Shown here piece after piece: positions 1-13,973 of a stretch of 64,000 nt of DNA. Origin of the DNA: Panagrolaimus kolymaensis (Eukaryota; Nematoda; Chromadorea; Rhabditida; Panagrolaimidae); assembly GCA_028622995.1 (NCBI GenBank), contig JAJQJQ010000002.1:2666001-2730000 (forward strand), read 5' to 3'. The translations under genes and the position numbers were made by a program. A model generated the notes under the pieces. The model searched no databases. It saw only the letters and a list, made by a program, of their open reading frames with translations, and was not told the DNA's origin. The stretch's first letter is position 1. Each line of letters starts with the position of its first letter.

Positions 1-510
1 AGTATGGTTGCTTCTGTATCGACTACAACTTATTTTTAATTCTCATTTTAAAAAGCCTTCCGTTTACCTTTCCGGTGATTTAATAAAAGCAATAAAAAGT
101 TTAATCACTCCGTAATTTTTTTTTCTTTCGCATTTTTTTCACTTTCTTCACCCATGAAACTTTTTACAATATACCGTACGTAAACTCTCTATATATTTCA
201 ATTCCTCTCTCGTCGAATGTGTCCCTATGTAAAATAAATACTTATTTGATTTACAACCTCTTAATGCCATGCCATGATCATCTATGAGCAAAAAGAGAGA
301 AAAAGAAAGGAAACTTAATTGTCAGATTCGATTCGAAAAAATAAACCCAAAACAAAATGAGCTACGATAAAATCGCAAATGATTGAACGACCGTTTTTGC
401 ATTACGTTAAGTTGCGCGCCTCTTTTTTTTTTAAACTTTTGCGTCGCCTCAAAATAAATAAAGTAATAAACAAATTTTTCAAATCTTTTCAAAATATGAA
501 AACAACTTAC
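1..510 (-). other. intron of the NR5A receptor gene (continues off left edge)
   Basis: The donor GTAAGT at 510-505 (minus strand) closes the second zinc-finger exon in phase 1. No exon that would continue an NR5A protein (the conserved A-box downstream of the zinc fingers) could be read between here and position 1. The stretch is AT-rich and I see nothing else in it. The next exon is therefore most likely beyond the left edge. Confidence 0.6.
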
Positions 511-1703
511 CTTCGATTTTCATGCCCATTTTGATGCATTTTTGAAATCGACAATGTGGGCATCGCTTTCGACAAGTTTTATCCACAACACAATTTTGTT
601 CTGCAGTGCATTGATATTGTTTTTTATTTTGAACCGTACGTTTAAAAAATCCCTGAAAAAAAAGGAAAGGTTTATTAAAAATAAATCAATGAACTCTATT
701 TAGAAGGACACAATGTGTATGTTGAATGGGGAGAGCAGCTTTAAAAATCGATTCATTACTTCTTCATTTTTTTTAACATTCAAAATGTTTCAAACTTGTT
801 TTATTTTTATTTTTTCTTCCCAATATGAAACAAACAAACATAGAAAAAAAGTATTCCTCGATTTGGCAAAGTTTTTGAAGTAAAAAAGGAATAAGAGATA
901 GAAAGATTGTTGATGCAAATAAATGGCAGAGATATTTATATGGTCATTTGTAAATTAACCCTTAAAAGTTTTTGATAGCCTTCACCAACCATTGACAACA
1001 ACCTTGGCGCCGCAGCATTTCAATGCCACCCCTCAGGGTCATGTCTCGCCAAGGTCCAACTTGGGTTTTTAAAAGGAGATGAAAGTCAAAAAAAGAGTTG
1101 TGAATCGTCAGTTGGTGGCCTTGTTGGGTGTTGAGTTGTGGTAGGTTTGAGTTTTTTGGATTAAATTTCAAAAAAAATGTTTTAAGAAAGGTAAGTAATA
1201 GGCCAAAACTCATCTCGAGTTATTTTTAATGAAATTTTAAAGTTCTTAGTTTTTGTTTTAGGGAATAAAAAACTTACTTTACAGGATTCACAAGTCAATA
1301 AGCCATAATGATATCCTGAAACTCTATCAGAACAAATGGGACAATTTTCACATTCAAGCTGATGTTGACGGGTTTGAGATGATGTTTGATTATTATTATT
1401 TCCATTTAGAGCAGAAGAATTTTGAATAATTAATGGAAGTTGCATTTCATCCAAAACATGCGGAGGCAATTGCCCGCCCGTGGCTTGAGCTGCCAGCGAT
1501 GGCTCCGATTTCAAAGGTGGAAGTTGCCTGTGACTGATGGAAGTCGAAGGACTTGTGGAAGTTTGAAGGGGCGAATGACTCGTAGATCCTGAGGATACGC
1601 TTGAGGAGCTTGATGCTCGAGATTCCAATGAGGTTGAACCATTAACCACGCCACCACATTCATTGCCGCTACTTTGAGGACGTTGTTGTACCATTACATA
1701 CAT
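511..1703 (-). CDS. nhr-25: NR5A (FTZ-F1/NHR-25 type) nuclear receptor, 5' part
   Basis: Exons 1278-1703 and 511-652 join at phase 0 across a 625-nt intron (GTAAGT...TTTTTCAG). The first exon gives a Ser/Thr-rich N-terminal region (about residues 1-115) and the first zinc finger ([19 protein letters not shown], then CESCK). The second gives [11 protein letters not shown] and the second finger ([19 protein letters not shown], then GMKIE). The P-box CESCKG plus RTVQNKK and FQKC..GMK are typical of NR5A receptors (FTZ-F1, SF-1, C. elegans NHR-25), which bind extended half-sites as monomers and regulate moulting and epidermal and gonadal development. The A-box and ligand-binding domain lie off the left edge. 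The start at 1703 is the first ATG in frame; a second ATG follows three codons later. The family call is firm; the one-to-one orthology is inferred. Confidence 0.9.
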
Positions 1704-4700
1704 CCTTAATTTTTTTCTTGTTAAGATACCCGGGTAGTATTATTATTCGAAATAACCTTGATAATCAATCCCGCAAAAAAATTTTACAAGGACATACGAT
1801 AGATATTTCCGACCTTGTTTTAAGCGAAAGTTTTTAGAAGAAAAGATAAAAAGAGAAATGAAAGGTATCTCTCCTCAAAAACTAAGGTCGAGAATCCATC
1901 AAAAACTAGGAAAAGCGAGAGTCGTCGCGCGCCCTTGACAGGCAAGGTTGCAAAAAAGAAAGGAAAAAACACAAGGGGGAAAACGCTTTCAATACATTAG
2001 AGAACGAGCGATCGAAAGGGCGGGTCCGTCCACAAAGAAGTAGAAGCTCCATTTTTTTGGGTTCTTCATGCGCAGAAATCATTTCAGCGCACGCACATAC
2101 ACGTTGCTATTGAAGTGCTATTTTTCAAATTTACAGTGATGAACAACAAAGGCGGGGACTATTTTTGGGGAAAAAACTTTCGATTTTGAGTATTTTTTTG
2201 ATTTTTTTATGAATCTATTGTTTTTTTAAAATATTAATGCAAAAAAAGTGAAAACACGAAGGAAAAAAAGAATGGACACTACAAACTTTTTATTTTTTAT
2301 GTGGGTTTCGATTCGAAATTCAACATAAAAATTCTGCCACTAAATCTACGGTAAAGAAAAAGCTTATCCATTTTTTTCTCTTTATAATTGTTCTCTAGGA
2401 TTTTGGAAAAAAATCAAATCCTTGTTTTTTTTTTCATCTAAAAAATAGAAAACAATAATAAAAATGAGAGAGATTTTTTGTGACAAGTTTACGTGAAATC
2501 TCGCTTTTTTGCCGAAAGTTAGGTCAAGGCTAAAAAAATTTTCTTTCTCCTCAAAAAAAATCTTTCTTTTTTTCTTCTTGAGTCAGCAGAGATACAATCG
2601 TTGACCAAATTTCGAGAGGCAAAAGAAAAAAAATAAGAATCATACACAAAAATATTTATTTGGGGTAAAATTATTTTTTTGGATTTTGTTGATGTGATTT
2701 CAATTTCTGATCTATTACGTAAGAAATATATTTTCTCTGATGAAATAAAATAAAATATCTTAGAAATTGAGTTAGCTTTAAATTAATTTTGGGTTAAAAC
2801 ATGAAGTAATAAATAAATATGTAAAATAAAAAATGAGTGAATAAGAAAAAAGCTTTCGTAGTTTGGATAGTTTCCGTCGTTTGCATAGTTTTAAAATAAA
2901 ATGCAAAAATAAAATTAAATTGAAACCTTTAATATTTTTTTGGATTGGATTTAAAAGTTATGTAATACATTTTCTTTATATAATTAAAGGATTATTACTT
3001 CCGAAAATCTATGAATGGAGGAAGACATTTATTAAGTGAAGCCAAGAAAAGAGGGAAAGTTTAGGGTTTTCACGTCAAAAAAGAAGAAACGAAGAAAGAA
3101 ATTCATCCTTCTTTTGGATCGGTTTTAATTTTACTAAACTTTTTCCGGGTTTTAAATAAGCATAATAAATATTTAATTATCATTTGATTTTTTAAATCGA
3201 TCGTTTACTTTGATTAAAGACCAAAATAATTTTCGGTAATCAAGCTAATCCAAAAAAACCCATTTCGACATCTTCGAAATAAAATAAAAAATCAGCTTTT
3301 AACGAATCGCGAAAATAAAAGCTTGCTTTTTTGTGTTTGTTTGATTACGTCTATTTTGCTCCTCAGAAATCTCCTGCAACCAACGTAGAAAAAAAATTTG
3401 AGAAACAGGTTCTTCCATTGCTTCTTCATTCTTTTTTTTCACTTTCAGTAAATCTCTTTTCACGTTATCGTCGTTGTTGAAGCTATGCCACCCCAACGCC
3501 TCTGAATAATGATGGGTGTTGTCTGTCCGCCCTGAGGGGGATATGCATATACATAATACTAAAATTGAGTCATCTTTTTCTTTTTTTTTGAAAAAAAAAT
3601 CTTTCCCATTTTAAAAATGATGGAAATCATGAAAATAAAAGAGAAATAGAGAGAGCGTAATTTTGTTGCGATCAAAATCGACATTTTTTTTCCAAATTTT
3701 TTAGTTGTAACAAGTTGTTATGCAACTTATTCTCCCCGATAAAAATTTATACGTTCAAATATTAAAGTTAATTTTATTTGGATTGCGTGATTGTTAGGTA
3801 ATCCATACATGGAGAAGAAAACGACGAGTATTGTTGCTAAAAATTTGGTTTCTATCATAGCATCACGAAATTTATTTTTTTATGGTTTAAGTTTAGACAA
3901 CGTTTTTCGTTTTAGACAATTCGATTTAAAAATATTAATTTTATATTTTAAATATACATAGTCGTTTTTGCATCCTGAAGATTTTTTTTCTTGAATAGTC
4001 TTGTATAATATCACTTTCGATACTGTCAATTTTTTTCTTCTAAAATGTTTGCACCAATTTTTTTGTGATCAATTCATCCAACCACAACAACCAAAAAAAT
4101 AACAACAGATGAGTGCGGGAAAATCCGGGCCAAGGCCGTTTATAGCGTTCCATTAAATGAAAAAAGAAAAAAGGGTTTGACGTAAGTGGTCAATATTTTT
4201 GGCCCAATACTTTTTAAAGTTTTTAAGAATGGTTCAAAAACTACTTTTTTACAAAACCTATGGTTAAAAAAATACTTTAAATTAGCAAAAAATGAAAATT
4301 ACTCTTTTCTCCCTTATCTTTCCAGTTACAGTAATGCATCCATCTTTCCGTTTTTTTCTTTCTTACCGGAAAGATGATGAAGATTTTTTTCTTTCAACTT
4401 TTTTTAATACTTTTTTTGGACAAGAAAAAAGTGACAACGAACTTCGGTGCCAGTTTGTGATGGCCCGCGGCGGGTGAAAAAAGTAAGAAGAAGAAAAAGT
4501 AGTTGAATGGGGAAACAGAAGACAACGATGATGAGTCTCCTCTATTCGTCTTCCATCCATTTAGGGTGTCGTCGACTTGTCGTGATCGAAAGACGATGGA
4601 TGCTGCTTGCTTACCTGCTGTGTACAAAAGTTAAAGATTCATACATAGAAATGAAGAAGAAAAAAAATGGTAAAAAGACGGGCCAAGATGAAAGAACATG

Positions 4701-7700
4701 AAAATGATGTCAAGAACGGTTAAAGTTTTTTTTCTTACCGGTTGTCCCTTTTTTTAAACATATTACAACATTAGTAAAAATAATTTTTTTATTTTGAGAA
4801 AAATGGTAAAAAAAACTTAGCAAAAAAAATAGTACAGTAACAAAGCTAAAAATTGTGGCAATTTATTTTGTAAAGAAAGAAAAAAACAGTAAATAAAATA
4901 TGAAGAGCACTTTGAAAAAAATAAAATAAGCAAAAGAAAAAACAAAGTAATAAACCAATCAAAAGCTTTCCAAAGAAAAAAGAGAAACTACCATATTACG
5001 ATATTCCATGTTGAGGCTTTCAATTCTTAATAAACCTTTTTTTGAAATGTCATAATTCTGGCTTCCTCTAAAGTTTTTTCTTCTTTTTTTGCTTTCATCT
5101 TATTTCAACAAAAAAGTCTCTTTTTTTTTTTTGCAATGCCATGATCGAATCGAATTCATTACCCGTATGATGATGCTACAGGGTAATTTTTCTTGCTTCC
5201 TTGGTTGCTACTGATTTTTCTCTCATCTTCTTTCGTCATAGTTTTTTTACAAGAAAAAAAAACTTTTTTTCCAAGAAAACGATCTTCTTTTTTTGAAGTA
5301 TTCTTTCTTCAACAGCAACCCATGCACACCAACAACGAAAAAAAAATCAAGGAGGGTGGCCACAACTGGTACGACCTGGCACTGGACGACGACGATCATA
5401 CAAAAAATTCTATATCGAGATAGATGCGCATATGAAGAAAAAAAACTTGCCCAGAAGAAAAAGAGCGAAGAGAAGTTGACAATAAAAAAGCAATGGAAAA
5501 AAAGTGAAATCAGGGGAAGAAAGGATGTCACGTTTAACAAGAGAGAGAGAAATAAAAAAAACAGCGATGCGACGTTTTTTTGCAGACGACGACTGTCGCT
5601 TTTCACTTCAGGCGTTACGTAACAATTTTTTTATGATCAACGTGTTTGAGAGAATTAAGTGCAAAGGTATTTTGAAGTTTGATTGCTGCTCTTTTTTTTG
5701 CATGTGAAAGTCATCGATTATCAGAACGCACAAAAATTTGGAAGCTACCATAATCATTAAATTGGCCACAACAGCTTTGAACAGAATTTTTTTTAAAAAG
5801 AACTCCAATTAAAAACCAAGAAATGGAAATAATAATAAAAAAGCAATAAATCAAAACAAAGCCTCATAAGTTTCAGATGAGAGAAATCGAACGAACACCT
5901 GGAAACAGAAGCAGCAACAGCGAGCAATAATTCCGCTAGTCTTATATTCAAATGCTTGCTAAAAAAAATTCAAAAAAGCTGCTGCCGTTCTTTTATTTGA
6001 AAAAAAAAATAAAATCAATGAAACCGGTTGGCATTAAAGGAATTACCAGGTTTGATACTCGCACAACAGGAGCCTTTTTTTCTAGAGCGGTGTTCCGTCT
6101 TTAACTATTTTTTTAAAAGAAACAAGGATTTTTACAGATGTGTATTTGCCTTCTCGATTTCAGTGATTGATGCTTTAGAAAATTAATGAGTTTGCATGTT
6201 TTGTTGCTTTCACATCCATGTGATCACAGTAAAAACAAAAAAGTCGAAATTTACTATTATTGTCCATTTTGAGACGTGATTGTACATAATAACTGATGGC
6301 ACGCTTGTTTTGACAAAGAATTGAAACTCCACATTTAAAAAATGGCGCCAAAAGAATAGATTATATTAAAAAGTTTTGAAAATTTTAATTTTTATTGACA
6401 GTTATAAAATTTAAAAGTTTCAAAAATAAAAAGCTTTAAGAGTCCGTTCATCGAGGTAATGGTCATTATTTGTGTCTTCTCTCTTCAAGGTCGATCACCT
6501 TTGTTGTGACATGGATGCTTTAAACCGGCTACTTTTTTTGTTGTCATTCAATTCAACGTGAGCAGCAATGCCAGTGTCATGATGGCTATATTTTTCAAAC
6601 TCCCATGGGAGAATTACAAAAATAAATAAAATATGAAGAAGAAAAAAGAAGCAATTATCATTTTGAAAATGATATTTTTGAAAGAATTACAGTAGCCTTC
6701 TGCCTCTTCTTCTCCTTTCTCGTCGCGTTATTTCATTCATAAGAAAGATGATGACAAAGATTTTTTTCTTTGATTTGTTTTCTTTCTTTTTTATATGCAA
6801 ATATGAAAAAATATATAAATTGCGTAATTGTTTCCGGGAGTTTTTTTTCATATTTTATTTTCGCTTTCAACAGTCTTCCAAAAAAAAACTAGACAAATCC
6901 GACCTTGAAGAAGTTCCTGATTTTTTTTCAAAAAAAAACTTTTATTTATTCATCTTTTTTTCTATAACACATACTGTAATGCAAAAAAAACTTTTTTTTC
7001 TACTTTGGCAAAAAAATAATTTTTTTGTGGGAATGAGACATTTTTTTATATATTACGATGGGACGAGCCACAAATTGCTGGTTGTCGTTTTTGTGTTGTG
7101 AGCGTCAAAAAAAAATCACCATCGAAATGAATTGAGTTTTCCTTTTTACGAAACAAGCAACAACAACGGTAACGCCATTGATCATTTTCATTTCATGATT
7201 GTTGGGTTTGAAAAAAAAAAGATGAGAGAAAGAAAGGTAAATGAGTGGCATTCATTCCTCCGCAGAGAAGCAAAATGGCAACGATAATGATGAACAGAAG
7301 AGAGGATGAAAAGGGGAAGATCAACCTCATTGATAGCATTGATTTTGGAAAACTTTTTTTATGAGCAAATAAAGAAATTTAAAATAAAAAATTAAAATTA
7401 GAAAATTTCAATAAATTAAAAATGATGAGGTGGTCTTGGAAAAAAAATGTTGCAACTTTGTTAAAAATTATGATAGTTTACAGTATTGTATGGTTGTTAA
7501 TGCCATTGATGATTCTTCGACCACTTCTTTCTGTAACTATTAATTTTTTGTTTTATACTTTATTGGCATTTTTTATTATTCACTTAAGTAAGTGCCGACA
7601 TCCTTTTTTTTATTTTACAACCAACTTTTTTCGTTTCTTGACTTTGAACTTCCGGGAATTATTCAATGTGTTCGGGTCATGCCTTCCCCTAAAAGCACAT

Positions 7701-8530
7701 ACAAACAAACACACGATAGACTAATTGGTCGCATCCTTCTTTTATCCTATCTTCATTTATCGCTTGAATTTGGGTTTGCCACTTAAATTTCTTGAGATCC
7801 GCGTTGCCCGTTTCATTTTAAACGGTCGGCATATTTAAAATGGCAATGCCGCCGTCAATCAAAAAAGTAAAAGTTATCGCAGCTTCCGATCACTTATCTC
7901 TTTCTTTTCTTTTCCTTTCTTTTATTTTTATTCTTTTATTAAAATTGTTTTGTTTTTCAGTTCGTTCATCGGTAAAGTGTTTAAGTGATTTCGGAATCTT
8001 TCAATTTAAAGATACTAAAATTGAGATATCCATTATGCCTTATTTTGATTCAACCCGTCACTCCTTTCTTCATTCGTTATGGCCAATTATTGTTTTGGAA
8101 AGAAAAGTGCAAAGAAGTGTTGGAAAAAATGCATAAACTTTTCTTTTGTTTAAAAAAATAATATAAGATTTTCATTTGTGTAAAAATAAACAGTAATAAA
8201 AAGATTATTTTATTTTTAAAACCCGTTTGTACAAAAAATTTTGAATTTAAAAGATTTCCTTTTTTTGCAGAAAAAAATGCGACGAATATAAACAAATAAA
8301 AAAAAAAGAAAACACATAGTTGCGTAAAAATATAAAAAATGCAGGTTTTAACAATTTTTTTAGAATGCCATTTTTTCTTCTTGAACTAATTAAACAATGG
8401 CATGTTTATACAATTAACAGACAAAGTTTTAGTTTAAAATAAAAAAATAAATATTTACACGTATTTACAATTTTAAAGAATAAAACTAGAGTGAAAAAAA
8501 ACATTGCACATATTTGGAGTTTATTTCACC
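1704..8530. other. 6.8-kb non-coding spacer upstream of the nuclear receptor
   Basis: This AT-rich stretch with many A/T homopolymers lies between the NR5A start and the GPCR stop. Several open frames of 60-120 codons occur on both strands, but all are Phe/Lys/Ser-rich homopolymer products with no recognisable domain. It presumably contains the receptor promoter and enhancers. On the minus strand an AATAAA at 8525-8520, only 6 nt after the GPCR stop, could be that gene's poly(A) signal. Confidence 0.6.
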
Positions 8531-10102
8531 TCAAGGCATCACCGTTTCAATTGGTGAATCATTTGGTGTTCGACCATAACCACCATTTACAACTCCATTG
8601 GTTTGACTCATATCTAATAAAGGCAATGGAGGTTTCACTTTTCGTGGTGATTCAGCTAATGCAATTCCAATTGGAACTGCAAAACTATTATCTGAGCATC
8701 GAGTTTTTCGTAGTTTCATTAATAAATGATGCTTTTTCTAAACAAAATAATTAGAAATATTTAATATTAAAGATAGCTAACCTTTTCTTTTGCACTCGAA
8801 CAACTGAGAGTATCAGCAATAGCTTGACGGAATCTTTGAGAAAGGAAAGCATAAAGAATGGGATTGATTCCGCTGTTAATGAAAAGAAGGAGGAAAGTCG
8901 TGGGCTGAATTAAGGCTGAGAGGCAATTCAAACATCGTGGAGCTAAAAGTTGTTTTATAGCCAAAGAAATTAATATAAGTTGCTTACCATTAATATCTCT
9001 CCAAACTGACCAAGTTAAATACAAATATCGAGGCAATGATAATAAAGCAAATGATGAAACAATAACCACAACAAGCTTAATCACTCGCTTTCGAGAATCC
9101 ACTGCTTCAATGTTGGCTTTGTTTTGAGAGCTATCAACTGAGGTTCCTAAACAATTTCTCTTTTAAGTCTAAAAATACGAAGAAAAATCTTACGGTTCAA
9201 TAATGTGGATCTTGGAGTGATAGTTGCTTGAGAAGATCGAGTGACGGAGTTACGATCCGTTGAACGGAATAAAACAAGGCCAACGGTGATGTAAATAACG
9301 AGGAGGATGACTAATGGAATGGCATACCAAACAATTAAATTGATTGTGGTTACAACTTGGAGAACATTGATATCTCCCATAACTAAGAAGCGGCGAGTAC
9401 AAATCTAAAAATGGTAGAGGATTAAACTTTTTCTTATTATGACTATGTTCAACTTACTCCATATTTTTCACCATTTTCAGGATTATTTAATTCAATATAT
9501 TGTACTGCAATCAAATATGGTAAATTCATTATAGCAGATGCAGTCCAAACTAATACTGTACTTGCAATAAGTACACCTTTCGTCATTAAATGATGAACCA
9601 ACATTGGACGAATAACAGCTATGAATCGTTCTATCGAAAGCAGAACCTAAAATTTCTCAAATAAATTTCAAATTTTAGACACCCACAAGCTTACCAAAAT
9701 TCCAGCACTTATATTTGGAATCATATGTAGAATGTAAACATATGAATGACACATAACTCTACCAAATGGCCATGCGCCATATTCAAAAAATACAAAATGT
9801 GCTGCATTTTGAAATACACAAAAAATTCCCACAAGTAAATCAGCAATAGCTAAATTTGCTAAGAAAAAATTTGTTACAGTTCTCATTGATCGATTTGTAA
9901 TAATAATAACAAGAATGAGACAATTACCAAATACACAAGATAGAAATACTAAAATATATGTGGCGAGAAAGAAACTTTTAACAATTGGTTCATTGAGGAT
10001 ACTTCGATCAACTGGACCCGAAGATTCTTCAAATGTTTCTTCAAATGAAGGGTCTACACTTGCAGCAGACATGTTCATTAGTTTATTTGAAAAATTTCGC
10101 AA
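8531..10102 (-). CDS. rhodopsin-family peptide GPCR, TRH-receptor-like
   Basis: Six exons (9695-10102, 9458-9646, 9194-9404, 8988-9146, 8782-8942, 8531-8737) splice in frame to 444 residues. Seven hydrophobic helices lie at about 44-68, 76-100, 116-140, 160-183, 216-243, 292-316 and 333-358. Class A marks are the TM2 NLAIADLLVG, an ERF at 142-144 in place of DRY, a TM3/loop-2 cysteine pair, and NPILY in TM7. Two N-glycosylation sequons (N3, N10) precede TM1. SRKRV..K before TM6, FALL..P in TM6 and NSGINPILY...SQRFRQA after TM7 resemble thyrotropin-releasing-hormone receptors; trissin and neuropeptide receptors are alternatives. The ligand cannot be told. Met9 or Met11 could be the true start. 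The tail is Ser/Pro-rich. Introns are 42-54 nt. Confidence 0.88.
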
Positions 10103-13100
10103 ATTAATTTGGAGAAGGTCTTATCGACGCATTGAATATTGGAAATAAAAAAATCGATGAAATGCTAAAAATCAAAGCATAAAAATTGGATCCATTGAAA
10201 AAATAAATTAATGAAAACGCGGATGTTTGTAAGCACGACACGTGTTGGATTTAATATGGTTAAAGATAAATTGAGGTTTGCAGCTGTGTAAATTGCTCTT
10301 AGACAAATAGTTCATCAAAATAATAATTTTTGTTACAAATCATAAAGACACTTTAGTGTCTTAAGTTGTACCTTTTCTATTGCTATTAAACATATACAAA
10401 TTCGTAGCAATATTTTGGGTGTAAAACCATCTAATTACGCTCTCATAGACCACATTCGATAGTAACACTTTAAGAAGAAGAAAATGCAAAAAATAAAGTG
10501 AAAGAAATAATATCAAGTGTTAAAAAATTCTCATGCGGATACATTACAAAATAAATAGTTGCTGAGAAAGAAAAGCATGAAATAAAAAATTGCATATAAA
10601 AAGGTCAAAGCTTTTGCATTATTTTTCTTTAAAGAAAAACACGCGAGAACGGAGTTTCAGAAGGTGAAGAGCAAATAAAAAATAAGAAGAAAAGAAGAGT
10701 ATCAAAATTTCATAATTTTTAAGCACAAACAAAATGGAAGAAGCTCTTTTGCAAATATTTTTATCATAAGTTAAAAATGTTCACAGATATTAGTCTCAAT
10801 AATTATGAGGATTACCATAACGATGAAGTCATTGATAGAGTCATTGAAATAAATAGTAATTTTAGGTGAGAAACTTCTTCTTCCAAACGGTTGAAGTGAA
10901 TGATGTAAGTCAAAAGCTTTTCGCCTCCCAAAAAGTGTTAAATTTCTTTTCTTTTTGTCCCTTTAAACCACATTAATAAAATAAATAAATTACGTAAGCA
11001 AAAAAAGTTCGAAAAATGACTGTTTTCCGAAGGAAAGTGGAGAAGGAAGAAGAAAAGAAGTTTCCATTTTGAAAACTAACAAAAAATAGAAATACAAAAA
11101 GTAAATAAAAAAAGTGAAAAAATCAAGTAAGAGTTGTGACAAAGCTTCTTCCTCACGACCATGGCCAAGCCACGTTCGCGGTCTTCGGCGTGTGAAAACA
11201 AAAAAAAGTTTTGGAAAATGATAACAAAGTTGTTTCCAACTTGCGAAAAGGATTAAAATAAAATTTGAAAATTTGTAATTAAAGGTGTTTTTAGCGCTTA
11301 AAATTTTTAAAATATAACTTGTCCGCCGTAACATGAACTCAAGGAATGGATCGTTTCAAAGTCCTTCATAATTATTGAGTGCTAAACATCAAGGTCAATG
11401 TTTGATAACAAACTTCAAACTTTTCTTGGATCTACGTCAAAAAAAGAAGGAAAAATACTAAAGTATCAAAGCTACTACTATATTATATGAAACCAATGCC
11501 ACCCTCTCGACTATACACTTCTTATTATCATATACGCCTGCTTCCTTTTCAAGAAAACAACAAAAGTTCCGTTATGAAATTATATACCTTTTTTGCATTC
11601 CTTTTTTAAAAAAGTCAAAACGTGAGTCTTTTTTTAAACTAAAAAAAGTTTGTTTTTTCTTTAACATTCAAGTTCGTCGAGCATGCATGCATAATAATAA
11701 TAGTAATAAAGGATAAAGAAAGAATAGATGACCAAAACTTCTTCGTTCTTCTTCAAGTAGTTAAAATAATGCAACTAGGGTTATTTACATTTTTCTTGAG
11801 AGAAAATTGAGGCAGGCAAAAACAATGATAGCTGCTAATAAGTGACGAAAAAGTGGCTTTGTTCTTTGTATTATCAGTTAATAGAAAATGGAATAGTTTA
11901 AACGGGTGCAATGTGATTCTAGGATGGAAGGAATGGCAAATGACAACATAGTCTAATCTTTGTACCTTTGCAGCTTCAAAAAATGAAAATAAAAATTCCA
12001 AAACAATAAAAGCGTTTAAAAATTTTGGAAAATAAAAGTTTGCAAAAAGACAGCTTGAAATTACATACAAAAAAACCTTTATTTGTCACTTTTCATAAAT
12101 GTTTTTTTTATGTTGCATCAACGAGAAAATGGTTATAGCTTTTTTCACTCCGCATTTTTTAGGTGCTTACTGAAGTGGTGGCAAAAGGAATTTAATTTTT
12201 GTTTTCTCCAAAAAAGGGTAAAGCAATTTTCTGCCAAAAGGTTGAAAGCATAAAAATTGCTTTACGTCAACTTTAAAAAAAGCGGTAATAAAAAACATTT
12301 TTGGGAAAATTAAATGTGATCATTTTTTAATTATTTTTATTTTTGACTCCATAGTACTCGAGGAGACATCGGTGGTGATCATTAGAAAATCTTTAATGCA
12401 AACAAAAAAACCGAAAAAAGTATCTTTAAAGTTACCAATGGGTGGCTCAAAGTTGTGAAAGAAGGAACTAATTAAAAAATCACATCAGAGGCGCCAAAAT
12501 TGTTTTATTTTCCAAAAATGTGTAAAGCCACAAAGTTTGATGCATGACTTCTGCTGAAGCCATTTACCAACAAAAACAAAAGTCAGCCAACTTAAAAACC
12601 AAATAAAATGATTATAATTGTTTTTGGTTTTTTCAGTATTTTTTTTAGAAGGGAATAATTACGCAAAAAATATTTTCATGACAACTAAAAAAAGTAAAGT
12701 TGGTGTTTTATTTTCGTAAAAAAAATTTCAAATATTTTTTGAGTTATCTTTCAATGTTTAAAGATGTCAACTTTTTTTCTTACTCACTTATCTTTAATCT
12801 ACAAAAAAAATTGTGGAAACGTAAGTGGATAAAATAAGAAACGCTGCAAAAAAAGATGGACATATTACTTTTTAAAACATTTGGCATATTTGACTTTTTC
12901 ACCCTCACTTTTTAAAGATAATTTGAGTTTTCAAAAGGCGTTAAAAACCATCCTCTTTTAAAATGGTAATAAAAATGCATTTATAGCTTCAATGAGTAAA
13001 GGGAGGAAGGAGGAGTGCCATGGCCAAGTTTAAAAACTATACAAAAAATATATCTAAAAGATGCAACACTTTTTTTAAAGTTATAAACAATGAATAAGGT

Positions 13101-13973
13101 CTCATGGGAAAAGGCTGAAGAACAGATAAAAATAAGCTGATTGAAATCTTTGTGACCAGGAAAAAATGGATGAATAAACGCGGAAGTTGAGACATTAGTA
13201 CTTTTTAGCACCAAAAAAATTTATACAATGAAATTTATTTCTTTAGGAAAGGAATAAATTATAGAACTCGTGAACTTAATTCTTTGCAAAAGTTATTTTA
13301 TTTATTTATGCTTTAGAAAAAGTGATTATTTTTTGGGTATAAAACGGTACTAAAATATCAATCAAAATGGCTACAGTAAAGTTTTCTAGGAGATAAACAT
13401 ACATTGATAAATTCTCAGTATTGATGCTGCAGACATTTGCTAAGAATAGTACATTTTATTAATTAATTAATTTTTTCGATAAAAATTAATTTATCTATAT
13501 TTAAAAATTTATTTTATTATTTTAAGAATAGCATTAAGCTAGATGCTATGCTGCGTTTGACAATCACGCAACAGAGCTACTAAAAAAAGTTTAAACTAGA
13601 AAGTTTTAAAATAACTCAAAGACAAAACGTGGGATGGATTCACTAAAAAAAACAAACCTACGTAAAAAAGTTAAAACTCCCAAAAATAATATTTTATTTA
13701 TTTGAATAGTGCTAAAAATATTTGGGTATTTCTCTCAAAAAAAGAAGGTTAAAGTAATACAATCCTTTCTCAAATGCGTGAATAGCGTAGAGTTTACAAC
13801 AACTTTTGCACAGCCGCATAAAAATTAAAAGCAACAGAGAAGCTAAAGTACCAAATAAAACTTCTAAATCATGACCACTTTTATATCATTTGTCGTCAAG
13901 AAAAAAATAAAAAAGTACTTTTTTGTGCTCTTGCAGCAATAAAAAAAACAACGACTTTACTTTTTTTATACTA

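Noticed and set aside
1..28. Possible exon fragment at the left edge on the minus strand after a TAG
   Set aside because: Reads in phase but does not resemble the expected NR5A A-box, so it was not added to the gene.
5193..5808. Overlapping open frames of 60-120 codons on both strands
   Set aside because: Products are Lys/Phe/Ser homopolymer-like with no domain, and frames on both strands overlap, as expected from AT-rich DNA with A/T runs.
6748..7101. 117-codon open frame rich in Phe
   Set aside because: Made of T-runs (FFFF, IFFF); no splice structure and no family resemblance.
7840..8136. 98-codon frame starting MAMPPSIKKVKV
   Set aside because: Has a plausible internal acceptor (TTTTTCAG) but no neighbour exon and no recognised domain; treated as chance.
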